Shown here in pieces: positions 39,601 to 50,847 of a stretch of 64,000 nt of DNA. The notes under the pieces were generated by a model. It saw only the letters and a program-made list of their open reading frames with translations. It had not been told where the DNA came from and searched no databases. The position numbers and the translations under genes are program-made. The first letter of the stretch is position 1. Every line of letters starts with the position of its first letter. The DNA is from Ulota crispa (Eukaryota > Streptophyta > Bryopsida > Orthotrichales > Orthotrichaceae): positions 26,717,419 to 26,781,418 of the forward strand of contig OY987243.1 of the NCBI GenBank assembly GCA_963920765.1. The letters run 5' to 3'.

Positions 39601-42600
39601 TATATGTGTTGTGCTTTAGTATTTCTTGTCATGGTAATAGTTGTTAATTATAAGCATCATGCACTATATACCATTTTGTTTTTTTGGTAACACTTAAACA
39701 TGGGAGAAATTAGACAATATATACACACCTTCCAAGCTTTAATGAAAAGTAACTCAAAATCACGATCTTGGGGTATACTAGCTCCAATGAGCAAGTAATA
39801 CTCTTTGACATCAAAATTTGTTACTTTTTGGATAAGTGCAAATGACTCGTTAAGCCAATCGTTTATTGCTTCTTCTTGTGTTTTTTGTTGTATCATGACC
39901 ATAGGATGGCATTTTAGATTGTACACATCCATTATGCGATCCAACGTGATGTAACTTACATTGTCCTAAAAACTTTAATTAATATGAATATCAAGTTTAA
40001 ATATTTAAAATCAAGGTTGAATTAATTTTAAAAATTATATATTTTATTTAAAATTAAAACGACATCAGAGCAAAGCTGAATTATTTCTTGTCATTATTAA
40101 TATACATGGCAATTTATAACTATTGTACTAGGAAAAGAAACATGTAAATGATTTCATAAAATTCTTTAAGATGATTTTTTAAACTGTTGTGATGCATGTT
40201 GAGAGAGTGATTCAACAAATTGATTTTAAATTTACAATACAACAAACCGGACCACACCTTCAAATTCAACTTTTTAATCTACTATGCTACTAATTAAGAT
40301 GATAAAATAAAGCAATACGAATGGGGTCATTAGTTTCAATTGACATTAATGTCTTTTTTTTTCTAATGATTATTTCGTTAATTGAGAGATTTTAGACCAT
40401 GATTTTGAGTATGTTTACATATATTACAAAACTGTGATATTTATTTTAAACTTCAAAGCATGAACTTATTTAGGCTTTTATGATTAAAGATATTTCTACT
40501 TACATTGTCAAGCTTCTTCCAGCAAGTCTCTACCAATTTTTCACGGAATTTAGTTAACTACACGTTTCACAAATCATAGAAGCTTAATAAGATATAGATA
40601 GTAGTATGAAATCTTTGTATTTTAAAATAATTAATTGACTCTTTAATTAAAATGATACCTTAGAAATTACCCATGGGTATAACTTGGAAATTTTGTAATA
40701 ATTATTGTACTTTCATTTGTTTTGAACTAAAGTACCGTACTTAGATTCTTTATCAGTATTAGAGTTTTGAATCTCTTATTGAACAAAGGCTAAGCTTTAG
40801 TTTCTAGGATTATCTTAACCCCGAAAGAATTGTGACCCCTCAAGGACAAATATTTGGGACCTTGGGCATGTACCTAAGACGAAACCAGTTTTTATAAAAA
40901 AAATTGAACTTGTGAGGAATATGGGGAATTCAAAGATGTCCATGCACATTTAATTTTTTCTTCATTTAGACATTTATTAAAGAAGGTACGCATGAATTTC
41001 TAAACAACAAGAAAGGGCGGGCAGTCCGGGCAGCCCAAAAAACTTCTTTAAAAAATGTTTTAAAAAAATAAAAATCTGAAATTGGCTTTTATAAATTTTT
41101 ACATATGTGGGAAGCTTTGAATCATTCAATTTTGATTAATGAGTGTGAAGTTTTAGTTTGCGAGTACATACTGGACTCCCAAACCTCCATTCCTTTTACC
41201 CCTTGTAAAATTTGGTGCTTTACTTTGTTTTTTTTACTTCTTTTTTCTAAGTTGTGGTAGAATAAGATTCCTTGGTTTTTGCCGTTTGGATAAAAATAAA
41301 TCAGATTTCTGAATTTTACATAAATCCTCCAATATTGCTTATTGTATATGCAAATTTCATGGCCTTGCGGCATTGCAAGATTTTACAAAGTATGATTCAC
41401 ACCTCCAACTCATTTGAAAATTTTCCTACACATTATTAACTTGGTCTTCTACATGGAAAAAATAAACCTCAACTTTGTATAGAGCAATTTTTTTGATATA
41501 GGAGAGGTCAGAGGCTTCTGAAATTTTTGGGCAACAAGGAAAAAAACTTTTTTAAAACTTTGGTGTCAATGTCTCACTCTTGTACAACTAGAATGTGCTA
41601 ATTTTTTTCCACAAGTACCTCTAGTAGTCTAGGGCAGGATCCTACAGTTGGGTTTATAAATACACATTTTTTCTACCTTTCTATTCATTGCCCTAGAAGT
41701 GGCAGTTTTCAATGACTTTTGCAAAAAAAAGGGCTCAATCCTTTATGAGTTAACCCTTAAATGCCAACTCAATGTTTTATGTCTAATGGATGGCAGAAGA
41801 CAATATTTTGGGTGTAAGGAAGCTATTTTCATCTATTTTAATATAAAAGTGACCTTGGAAACATGATCCTTTAATGAAAACAAACTATGGCCTCAATGAG
41901 TGCGCTTGTAGTTTCAGGTATCTCAAATGGTAAGTGAATTTGTAAAATGATATTAGGTCCCATATTGCCCTTCTTACAATTTCCATGAGGATGACATTGA
42001 ATGTTGATTTATGCAACTTTTGGCAGGTAATATAAAATTTTGTGAGCACTTTGCCTCATTATTGTAACACCAATGTAGCAAGTAGCAACAAGGTTAAATC
42101 TTGAAGGACTAGACTTCCAAATATATGAACACAACGTGTACAACTTGACATGAAAGTTTTACTGGAAAATGCCCCCGTGTGGAAAAAAACCAATTCGTCC
42201 GGAGACGTCGAGTTTCATAAAATTATCATGGAGCGAAATATATGAGTGATAAAAAATGGAAGTTTTATTAGACGATGACGTACGAACATGAATTATGAAC
42301 AGTGATACAAATATTGTATCTTTCAAATAAAAGTAAACCATTGCACTAACTAATAACATTCATCAACAAAAACAAGAAAGAGATGATTCTGAAACCTTTC
42401 TTAATTGATCATGAATGAAGATTCAAAATATCACAAAGAAATTTTCCCCTTAGCATTTTTGATGTTAAATTTCCATTGTAGATATTTTTTAAGATGCATT
42501 GTTATAAATGAAAGGTCGTTTTTTGAACCGCAAAACTTAGCTTTTGGTGAAACAACATTAACGTTTTGAATTACATAAAAATCGCACAACTTATTTTTAG

Positions 42601-45600
42601 AGATGTAAGATAGGAACACCCATAAGCGTGAGTTTAAGCATTATAGGATATGCACCTTGATCAAACAAGTTTGAAAATAATATTGTTAGATTAGCAAGAA
42701 GGAATGAAAAATTGGGATCAATTTCAAAATCCCAATTGCAAACATTTGTTTACAAAGATTTTTCAAAGTCCAAAATCACTGCAAATTCATGGCCGCAAGT
42801 AGGAGATGCTAAAAACAACAGGATGGGGTTCTCTAAAGTGTCATGCAAGTCACCTACAACTATCACTTTGTCACCCATAACCATCATTTTGTCACCCAAA
42901 ACCATCACTTAAGTTTTTATAGCCACCAAGTTTATTAATCTCAAATGATTAACAGCTTGTGTCAGACATAGATCACGTTAGGGATACACTCACGGTTATG
43001 AGTGTTCCTACCTTTGACTAAATACACATTACAAAATTTGAATAAGAACCAGTCATATATGGATGGATGAAAAGGCAATTTCTTGGTTTTCATGGGACTT
43101 ATTTACATTCATTAGTTGTTCAAAACTCACGTTTCATATCTATTAAGGGTTAAGTCCCCGAACAATTTGTAGTGCCTATCAAAAAGTTTACCTTGAATAC
43201 AAAACCTCAACCAAAATTAAAAAATTATAACACGTTGTGAACCGAAATTCAATCTGTTTAATTAGTACTGAGAGTTTGAGATGTCTAGAGAAATTGCAGG
43301 TTTTTTTAGTTCTCTAACTTCTTTAATCCTTAAGCGTTCTAGCAACAAGATCATGTCGTAGGGGTCCATAACTTTATCTCACTTTTTTTCTTAATTTGTG
43401 TATTGAAAACAACCATGGCTGTTCCCCATCAGCAAAGAAGGTAGTCTTTTTTCAAATTCAACGGTCACTTTTTTGGATGGAATTTTCCAAGTTATGGTGG
43501 CCATTAAACCCCCAAATTTTCCTAAATCCTAAAATAACTTTGGGTGCTTAGGGGTTAAAAATTGACTATTTGAGAATTAAAATATATAATTTTTGCAATA
43601 GTAAAAACAACTAATCATTTATTCTTCATCTTTGTTTGCAAAATTTGGATACTTTTTGGTTTAATTCTATAACAGCTTAAATTGCAAAATGAAAATTACA
43701 TATCCTTGGTATAAATATATACATAATACTTGCTCTGTCCCAATATAAAGCTCCACAGTAGGCATAGTTCTTGTCCCACTAAAAAGCTCCCTTTTTCTGA
43801 TTTCAATTATTGAGAAAGCATTTGTCATGTCCAATGATCTCATGGGGGTAAGTTAAGCAATTAAAGAGTATTCCTCTCCTAACAAGCTTGGCCTTGCCCA
43901 TATGAGGTACCATTATTGCTACTAATCTTTAAATCATCAATAATGAGGAGCTAGCAACATGTACAAATATGGTACTTTTTGCATGGAATTTGGGTGCCCA
44001 AATGGCAACATCAAAATTGGAGATTTTGCACACATTTGGTAGATGGTATATTGATTCTAGAATGCATATGTTGTTAGTACAAAGACTAAAATAATGAGGA
44101 GCCGGCAGCCTTCACAAACTATGTACAAATATGATACTTTTTACATAGAATTTGAGTGACTAAACATCAACATAAAAACTTGAGATTTTGCAAATATTTG
44201 GTAGGTGGTATATATTGATTCTAGAATGCATTTGTCACTAGCATAATGACTAAAAATACAGTTAATCTGTCACAGAGAAGTTCTTTGGAGCTTATTAATG
44301 GGACAGAGGGAGTAGTATAGAGGCACATGCTTTGCAAAGCGTGAGTAGGACATGTATGAGTAATGCAACATTCAACTTTAATTACAAAAACTAATATCTC
44401 ACAAATTAATTGGTCTAGAATATAATCTTGATGTACTATACAAAAAATCAATACCTCACAATTGGTCTAGAATTGAATCGACATGCACCATCATTTTGGT
44501 CCTTTTTTGAGACTAACAATACCAATTGCTTTCATCTCAACACTACTCTTTTATACTTGTTAGGAGGAGCTTGGCATTTTATTGATTTCTAGCTCATGGT
44601 TGGAGGGCATTTTGTGTTTTGTATTTGGGGCATCCTTCATTGTTTCAATTTCCACCAAAACTTCCTACAAAATTTTGGAAATAAACATGGTTGAAGGACA
44701 CTTGGTGTTCTATGTCTTGGACGTCCTTTGTTGCTTCAACTTACATCAAAAAGTGCTAGAAGGTTTTGGAAAAGGGCGCACTTAGGGAAATCCTACCACT
44801 TAGTAGTATAGATATATCAGCACCCTTGCATATCATTAACCTAAGATAAATAGCATGCTGATATCTAAAAATGTGTATAAACACTATAAGAAACCCATGT
44901 TTTTTTTAACGGATTTTTTTGGACATCCACTTTTTTTTTATGTTACAATTGACATTAAAATTAACATCAAGACGTTAATCTTAATGCCAATTGTAAGATA
45001 AATACAAATGAAAGTCCAAAAAAATATGTTAAAAAAAAACATAAGTTTCTTATAGTGAAAATAATACCAAAAGGGATAGTTAGAGTAAGGGCTTCACTTA
45101 ACCCTTGAACGTTGAGGCGGACAAAAAACGTCCGTAGATTTTGAAAAAAAGACTGTAGCATAGAAAAAAATTGATTTTGATCTAAATTTTTTTGCAGAAG
45201 TGATCATAAATACGTATTGCATCATGGAAGGCAAAAAAAAAATCATCAAATATACTCATATTTTTAGGTACCCCAAGTTGTGAGAAAATTCAGAATCATG
45301 ATGTTAAGTCCTAAGTTGCCCTTATTGCAATTTTCATGGAATCAGCATGCACTATAACTTTTGCAACTTTTTGAAACAATAATATTGGTGCTGAGTGTAA
45401 AAATACTGTAGAAGCTAAAGTCAAGGCAGGCCACGGTGATTCACCCAACACTTAAGGATTAAGGACATTTCCACATTTAAATCACTAGGAATAAGGATAG
45501 AGTCCATGTTACCAACGGCTCAAACTTGAGATTGCTTGTGCAGGAGACCCTTGACTTGCATAAACGATGTTAGAATAAATTATTACCATGTATCTTTTTT

Positions 45601-46443
45601 GATGATAGGAGTGACCTTATGCAGCGTGACACCACTCCACAATTCCAGTTACATTCACAATTATAACGCAACCAAAAATGCAAAGGAGTTTGCTCAACCA
45701 ATGTTTAAGCCAATTTTAGGCTTTATTTAGAAATAAGAAACGGGTTTCATACTTTCAAAAAGAAACTCAAAACTGGAAGATTCCAAAATCCCGGAACATC
45801 AAATTTCAAGTGTAAAATTGAAACTCCATTTCAACGTTAATCTACTCTCTGCCTACCAATTCTGCTTTTTGGTGTAATTTCCAAGTTGGTGGATTTTTCA
45901 ACATGTTACCGAAATAAAACGCAAATCAATAGCAGATCATTCTTTATGAAGGGAATCATTAAAGAGTCCCATTTTAAAACTTGACAAAACCTAAAATTAT
46001 AATATACAAAAACTTCATAAATTATCATTAGTTATCCTTTTGTATTGTTAAGTTATAAAAACATATTTCTCTATGAAATAAACAAAAGCTCGGTACAAGA
46101 AACTTACAGTTCCTCGCACACATTCCATGAAAGTTCCAAAATGGAATTCCTTTCCACAAGTTGCATGTGTTCTCATAATGACAGCCAATTCCTGAAAAAA
46201 TGCATCTTAATAAATAAATTTATGTGTATGTGTGTAAATGTCTAATAAGGCATGCTCGTAGGGGTTATGTCCCCAGACTAGTCAAAAGTGGTCCAGTAAC
46301 AAAAACACATGAAAAAATAGGCCAGGGCCCAGGTATAGTCGTAATAAATAGGTATGTAAATTAAAATCATAAATCCATTTAGTATAATTTATTACGCAGC
46401 ATAAATTTAATATTTGACCTTTTACCATGAAACTTGTCCTTAT

Positions 46444-46481
<38 letters not shown>

Positions 46482-48997
46482 CTTTTTCTAAGTCGTTAAG
46501 GGACATGCAAAACTTTCGTAAACGACGCAATTATCATGATGATTTTGCAGTATTTTTATTGTAGGAATTTTTGTCCAAAATGAAACCAAACAAATCTTGA
46601 AAATTTCAAACTATATTTCAGTGCACTTAAAGTTATCTTAAATTAAATTTTAACATTGACTAAATCAAAGAAGCATTAAATAAAAAGATGTAGATAGGTA
46701 ACTTTAAAGTAAATAAAAATATCAAAATTCACAAAAAAAATCCAAAGATTCACAAGAATAATGCATGCATGATGGAATTGTAAGGGGAATCTTATAACAT
46801 TCTTGAAAAATATTAAGGGCCTCGTGCAAGGGCATGCTCACGTCTAAGCTAGGAGGAACAAGGGCAAAGCCCAAGTAAATAGTAGCACAAACGTGAGATT
46901 GCCCGTGGATGAGGACTTTAGCTTGTGTAAACATTAATTGCAGAAAACCCAACATCAATTGAAGAAAACATAATCACATTTCTTTTTTGATGGCAAAAAT
47001 AACATAATTTATGTTGTTACGTTCACAAGTATAAGGGTAGCCAAAAATAAAAAGGATTTTGTTCACGTAACATATACGCTTTTGTACATCACCGTAATAT
47101 TTCAAATTGCTCACATAAAAAAAACTTGGAGGTGTAATTTGCTTTCACAAAGTAATGAAGATATGATTACATGAAATTCGTAATGAAGTAGATACTTACT
47201 TCTGGATTGAGGCGAATGCCAGTAAATCTCAGAAACTCTCGCCATGTTGCTATATCAAACCTTCTATTTTTATCACATTTGGCATGAAATGTCTTTAAGG
47301 CCTGGAAATTTGTCATTTCATAGGCTAGTTTGATAAGTTTTATGGGATACAATAAAAATACGAAGAGCACATAGAATCAACAGTGTGAACATTAAAGTTA
47401 TGCTTTGTCTAGAAAAAATTCAATGGATATCCCTAAAATTTACAATATTTCTGCGTATGCCCCTGAATTGCACAAATATCTTTGACATATTTTCATAATT
47501 GCATAAATATCCTTCTTCACAATTATTAAAGATGCATGTCACCTACTTTTGAACAAGTGATATGTGCTCAAAATAAAGTAACATGCGTCTTTGATATCTA
47601 GGGAGAAGGGTTCTTTTTGACAATTATGAAAGGGAAAATTACAAATAGGGGCATGAAAACGTAAAATATTACAGATAGGGGCGCAATTTCAAAATAATTA
47701 CAAATAGGGGCACAATTTTAAAAAAGTGTAAATTTTTGTAATTTTTTTTGGTTTTGGGCATTGGTTGATTTAGACACATCACATTGAATGTTAGCTAATT
47801 TCTAAAAAACTTAAACGACTCTCCAAATCAAGCCTAAATAAAGAAATTTTAGTAAAGTAGATGATAATTTTTGGAAACTTTTAATTTTTTTGGAAGTTAA
47901 CTAACATTTAATGTAATATATCTAAATCAACCAATATCCAAACCAAAATTTTCTTACAAAAAATCACATTTTTTTAAAAATTGTGCCCCTATTTGTAAAT
48001 ATTTTAAAAGTTTGCCCCTATTTATAATATTTTACATTTTCATGCCCCTATTTGTAATTTCCCCATTATGAAAATATGTCAAGCACATTTGTGCAAATAC
48101 AAATACTGCAAATCTCATGAGTACCCGTCAAATTTTCTCTGTTTTAGGAGCTTCTGTAATCATATGCAAATATATCTTTCGAACATAATTTATTCTTATC
48201 AATGTTTAATAAATTGCAACAAATTTGATAGATACAACAAATCAATAATGAACCACTAGTTTCGATTGTTAGTAAATCAAATTCAACGATTTTTTTTAGA
48301 AACTAAGCTTGTAGACTGAATACTTCAACACATCTCAATACAACCTAAATCATTCTAATTTCAATGAGTTACTAATCTGCAATATTGATTTAAGGCATTT
48401 TATTCAGAAGCGTTAATAGAAAATATATAAATTAGGTAGACATGTATATGAAAAAGTGTTTATGCTTGCAAGGGTATTTTAGAAGAAATTTTAACAAAAT
48501 TAAAAAGAAGTGAGAAATTTCCCGGTTAAATTGAATGAACCAAAGAAACACATGAAAAACTTATAAATAATTAATTATTTTTTATGCAGTACTACCCAAT
48601 AAATTATGTAAATGCACCTCCTAGTAATATTTGATGAACACTGAAATCAAAAAGAAAAAACCAAACACGAGTCTTCATTATGCTATAAAGAAGATGATTT
48701 TAAGTATGAATTTTTAGGAGTTACATAAAATACAAATAATTCACAACAGAAACCATTCATTGGAAATTCAAGTTTTATGCATAATTAAAGAAACCCATAA
48801 AATTCGTCTACAATATATTGTGTGTTTATGATTTCAAAACTTCACTTGCCTCGTACCATTGAAAATTTATAACACTTTTTTCTATAAAGGCAAATACGAT
48901 AAAAGCTTTAGGATGAACTTACCAATATGCCTTTTGCTCCCATACGTTGGAGTTGATCTCGGATGCATTCGTGAATGAAGAAGATTGGAAGAACCAT
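36675..48997 (-). CDS. Calcyphosin-like EF-hand protein with two extra FRD-type repeats, probable flagellar protein
   Basis: Seven phase-0 exons on the minus strand: 48997-48923, 47301-47200, 46191-46108, 40557-40504, 39965-39729, 38553-38242, 37031-36675 (TAG at 36677-36675); 406 residues. The start ATG has a good context (ACCATGG) and an in-frame stop 12 bases upstream. Residues 1-184 follow the calcyphosin fold: QLQRMGAKGIL, WREFLRF, FMECVRGT, WKKLDN, MDVYNLKCHP and GASIPQDRDFE...KAWK all align with CAPS/CAPSL landmarks. Residues 185-288 and 289-406 are two further EF-hand-like modules with FFRDYD (213-218) and FRDF (340-343), each ending in a D-[EI]-D segment. The EF loops are degenerate: loop 35-46 ends in R instead of E, loop 104-115 ends in R, and loop 67-78 has lost its acidic ligands. 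Family knowledge links calcyphosin-like proteins to cilia; the flagellar role here is inferred. Introns are packed with MITEs. Confidence 0.85.
38613..39415. mobile_element. GTGCATGRCAC-type MITE containing a nested Stowaway
   Basis: Outer ends TATGGTGCACAACACTTATA and TCATGCATAGTATG match the family at 61571-61793. A 585-bp Stowaway (38684-39268) sits inside. The flanking halves join to match CTGTAAAAAAAAATCTATC in the 61.6-kb copy, giving an approximate empty site. It occupies most of the intron between exons 5 and 6 of the calcyphosin-like gene. Confidence 0.6.
38684..39268 (+). mobile_element. Stowaway-type MITE, second subfamily, nested
   Basis: A 585-bp element with ends CTCCCTCCGTTCCAAAAAAA and TTTCTTTTTGGGATGGAG, flanked by TA (38682-38683, 39269-39270). 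The ends follow the plant Stowaway consensus but the interior differs from the three other copies; it includes repeats of CCTCAAGCAACTAATT. It is inserted inside a GTGCATGRCAC-type MITE. Confidence 0.8.
39465..39672. mobile_element. GTGCATGRCAC-type MITE, left end eroded
   Basis: Core sequence ATTTGAGACCACCAAGATGA and right end TAAGCATCATGCACTATA match the other copies; the left inverted end is not clear. It lies directly after the previous copy in the same intron of the calcyphosin-like gene. Confidence 0.5.
40819..41749 (-). mobile_element. TTAA-flanked element, 930-bp class
   Basis: TTAA at 40815-40818 and 41750-41753; ends CCCCGAAAGAATTGTG and TCAATCCTTTATGAG. The interior matches 15734-16682 in reverse orientation (for example TTGGTCTTCTACATGGAAAA). 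No long open frame. It lies in intron 3 of the calcyphosin-like gene. Confidence 0.75.
41754..42093. mobile_element. TTAA-flanked MITE, 360-bp class, diverged
   Basis: The left end CCCTTAAATGCCAACTC follows TTAA 41750-41753, which is also the right flank of the neighbouring 931-bp element. The right end is eroded (GTAGCAACAAGG before TTAA 42094-42097). Interior GGTCCCATATTGCCC and CAATTTCCATGAGG tie it to the 3205-3571 family. Confidence 0.6.
43327..43554. mobile_element. TTAA-flanked MITE, 228 bp, different interior
   Basis: TTAA at 43323-43326 and 43555-43558; ends TCCTTAAGCGTTCTAGC and GGGTGCTTAGGGG are inverted to each other. The interior is unlike the 226-bp pair although the length is almost the same. 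It lies in intron 3 of the calcyphosin-like gene. Confidence 0.7.
43729..44312 (+). mobile_element. Stowaway-type MITE, copy 2
   Basis: A 584-bp relative of the 6.2-kb copy in the same orientation, with TA on both sides (43727-43728, 44313-44314). The right end TTAATGGGACAGAGGGAG is well kept; the left end is slightly eroded (CTTGCTCTGTCCC). It lies in intron 3 of the calcyphosin-like gene, directly abutted by a Helitron-like element. Confidence 0.88.
44315..44812 (-). mobile_element. Short Helitron-like element, copy 2
   Basis: Minus-strand start TCTATACTACTAAGTGG follows an A. A palindromic CACGCTTTGCAAAGCATG lies close to the other end, where Helitrons carry a hairpin. It abuts the right TA of the Stowaway at 43729-44312. 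No Rep/helicase sequence. Confidence 0.5.
44882..45057. mobile_element. CACTA-type MITE, 176 bp
   Basis: Ends CACTATAAGAAACCCATG and CATAAGTTTCTTATAGTG are inverted, with AAA on each side as a possible 3-bp target duplication. CACTA..AAGAAA ends are typical of plant CACTA elements. It lies in intron 3 of the calcyphosin-like gene. Confidence 0.7.
45102..45458. mobile_element. TTAA-flanked MITE, 360-bp class
   Basis: TTAA at 45098-45101 and 45459-45462; ends CCCTTGAACGTTGAGGCGG and, reverse-complemented, TCCTTAAGTGTTGGGTG. It shares TCATATTTTTAGGTA and TTGCAATTTTCATGG with the copy at 3205-3571. It lies in intron 3 of the calcyphosin-like gene. Confidence 0.75.
45500..45725 (-). repeat. Unclassified repeat with coding ancestry, copy 3, decayed
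   Basis: On the minus strand SGVTLHK, KKDTW and FMQVKGLLHKQSQ match the copy at 17302-17600, interrupted by stops. It lies in intron 3 of the calcyphosin-like gene. Confidence 0.4.
46449..46481. repeat. Poly-T tract over 30 bases
   Basis: An unbroken T run in intron 2 of the calcyphosin-like gene. No adjacent SINE or retrocopy was recognised. Confidence 0.95.
46790..47065 (-). repeat. Unclassified repeat with coding ancestry, copy 2
   Basis: Minus-strand reading QAKVLIHGQSH, TIYLGFALV and SMPLHEAL matches the copy at 17302-17600. It lies in intron 2 of the calcyphosin-like gene. Confidence 0.45.
47632..48064. mobile_element. Mutator-like foldback MITE with 9-bp target duplication
   Basis: ATTATGAAA occurs immediately outside both ends (47623-47631, 48065-48073), the 9-bp duplication expected of Mutator-like elements. 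The arms are long inverted repeats, each with three spaced copies of a TACAAATAGGGGC-like motif (GGGAAAATTACAAATAGGGG at left, CCCCTATTTGTAATTTCCCC at right). It lies in intron 1 of the calcyphosin-like gene. Confidence 0.85.
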
Positions 48998-50457
48998 GGT
49001 GACTTTTTATGTTTCAAGTTATTGAAATTCATAATCAAAACTTTCGTTGTCGACCAACACGTAGTTGTTTTCTATGCAATTTAAAACATAAAATTGATGA
49101 GAATTTGTGACTCCTAGCCTCCTAGGTATGTGTTCAAATGATATAAAGTTATCAAAGAATATTTTGAACAGGGTTGCAAAGTTTAAATCATAGTTCAACT
49201 TCACTTAATACAATATTCATTGATTTGGGAAAAGTCTACTTTTGGGACTTTTGAGTGTTTACACCCTAAAAAGAGTATTTCATGAATACTCTTTCAAGGA
49301 TTTAAGATGGAAATGTCTCAAAATCAAAAAAATTATAACTTAATGAATACTGCATTGATAGTAAATGAATCCAATGAATATGCCTAGAGGTGTAAAAGTA
49401 ATGATTTATTGTAAAAAGTTCATATTTTGGAAACATTGTACAAAAAATTGAACAAATATTGACCATTGTGATCATCGTGAGACCACTCCAATTTGAAACC
49501 ATAAATTTTTATATCCATCAATCCATGTTTTTTCAGAGGTTGCATTTTCTTTGTAATAAGAGTATGTAGTTGCCAGTTATTAATTGGGGTTTTTCCAAGA
49601 TTATGTCTATAGCATAAGGTTATGCATAATCTAAAGCTCAATACATTAGGTATATTTTATTTGTAAAATGCAAGAACAAGCTCATTGAACATCATTTAAC
49701 AATAATTATAAAACGGGACTCTTTTTAATAATAAATGTGAAAATATGTTGTGATGGTTGTATTCGATTTGTTTGTATGACCAAATGTGGTAAATTTTGAG
49801 TAATTCATTATTGGAGTCAATCATGTTTAAGATTGTTGTTGAGATATGATAGAGCCTATAACCATGCAATCAAATCTTAAAACGTTTCACAATGTATGCT
49901 CCTTTTTGGCACTCTACATGATTGATGAAATGCTTTATTTTTAAAAAATACAATAACATGTCTTTTGAAGGAGAATTTTTTTAATGATCATTAGGATTCA
50001 GAATCGTGGTGAATATTTGCGAAAGGATAAAATAAAATTTCATAACAAATACAAACCACGGTACAATAAAATGTGATTTAACTAGGTGTATATTATGGCT
50101 TAGAGCATCATAAAATAACCCAAAGTCTTATGTTGGTTCATATTTCAAAAAATGGTTAGAAGTCTCAACTTCAAAGTGCAATTTCACATATTCGTAGGAG
50201 TTTTTCTTCTAAGCTTTTTAATGAAGTAGAAATCGGACTCTAAGCTTCAAATGGATAGAGCACATCATTCATGAAATTGGGAGAAAGTGACATTTTGAGA
50301 TTTTTGGATTTTTGGATTTATAAAGAGTATTTCATAAGAACAAAGGTGGGGGACAGTAATTATGAGGGCTTTTCAAAAATAAATGTGATCAACACTTGGC
50401 AAGTAAAATACTGCATGTAATGGTGCAAATATTTTAAACCCTCTATAGAGCCCCTAA

Positions 50458-50844
50458 GAGCATCCTCAATGTAGCTGGGTTAATACCCATGCATTAGTAC
50501 TCTCATAATGGGTCCTAGTTTGAGAATTGCAAACTTGGTCCAATGCAACTTGCATGTTGGATGTGATTTTGAGGGGGTACATCCAATAGTTTCAACGTTC
50601 TAGAAGAGTCATTCAAATTCCTCTATTGTTAAAGCAATGGTGATTACTTTGCAAGCCAAAAATAGAGATTTTGTTAGAAATACTTGATGAAAGTAAACAA
50701 AAACAAAGTTTAGAGTCTAGCTACCTTTGTGCGAGTTAAGCTAAAGGAGCCAATGTGCTGCCCTTGTTGGTTGAGGCCACCCACCAAAGCACTTAGTAAT
50801 TGCAGTTAACTGAGCCCAATGCAGGCTCTGGATTGCGAATGCCC
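50458..50844. mobile_element. PIF/Harbinger-type MITE (Tourist-like), 387 bp
   Basis: Left end GAGCATCCTCAATGTAGC and right end, reverse-complemented, GGGCATTCGCAATCCAG, flanked by TAA (50455-50457, 50845-50847). GAGCATC-type ends with TAA/TTA duplications are the hallmark of Tourist/PIF MITEs. It shares its right TAA with the next element. Confidence 0.75.
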
Positions 50845-50847
50845 TAA

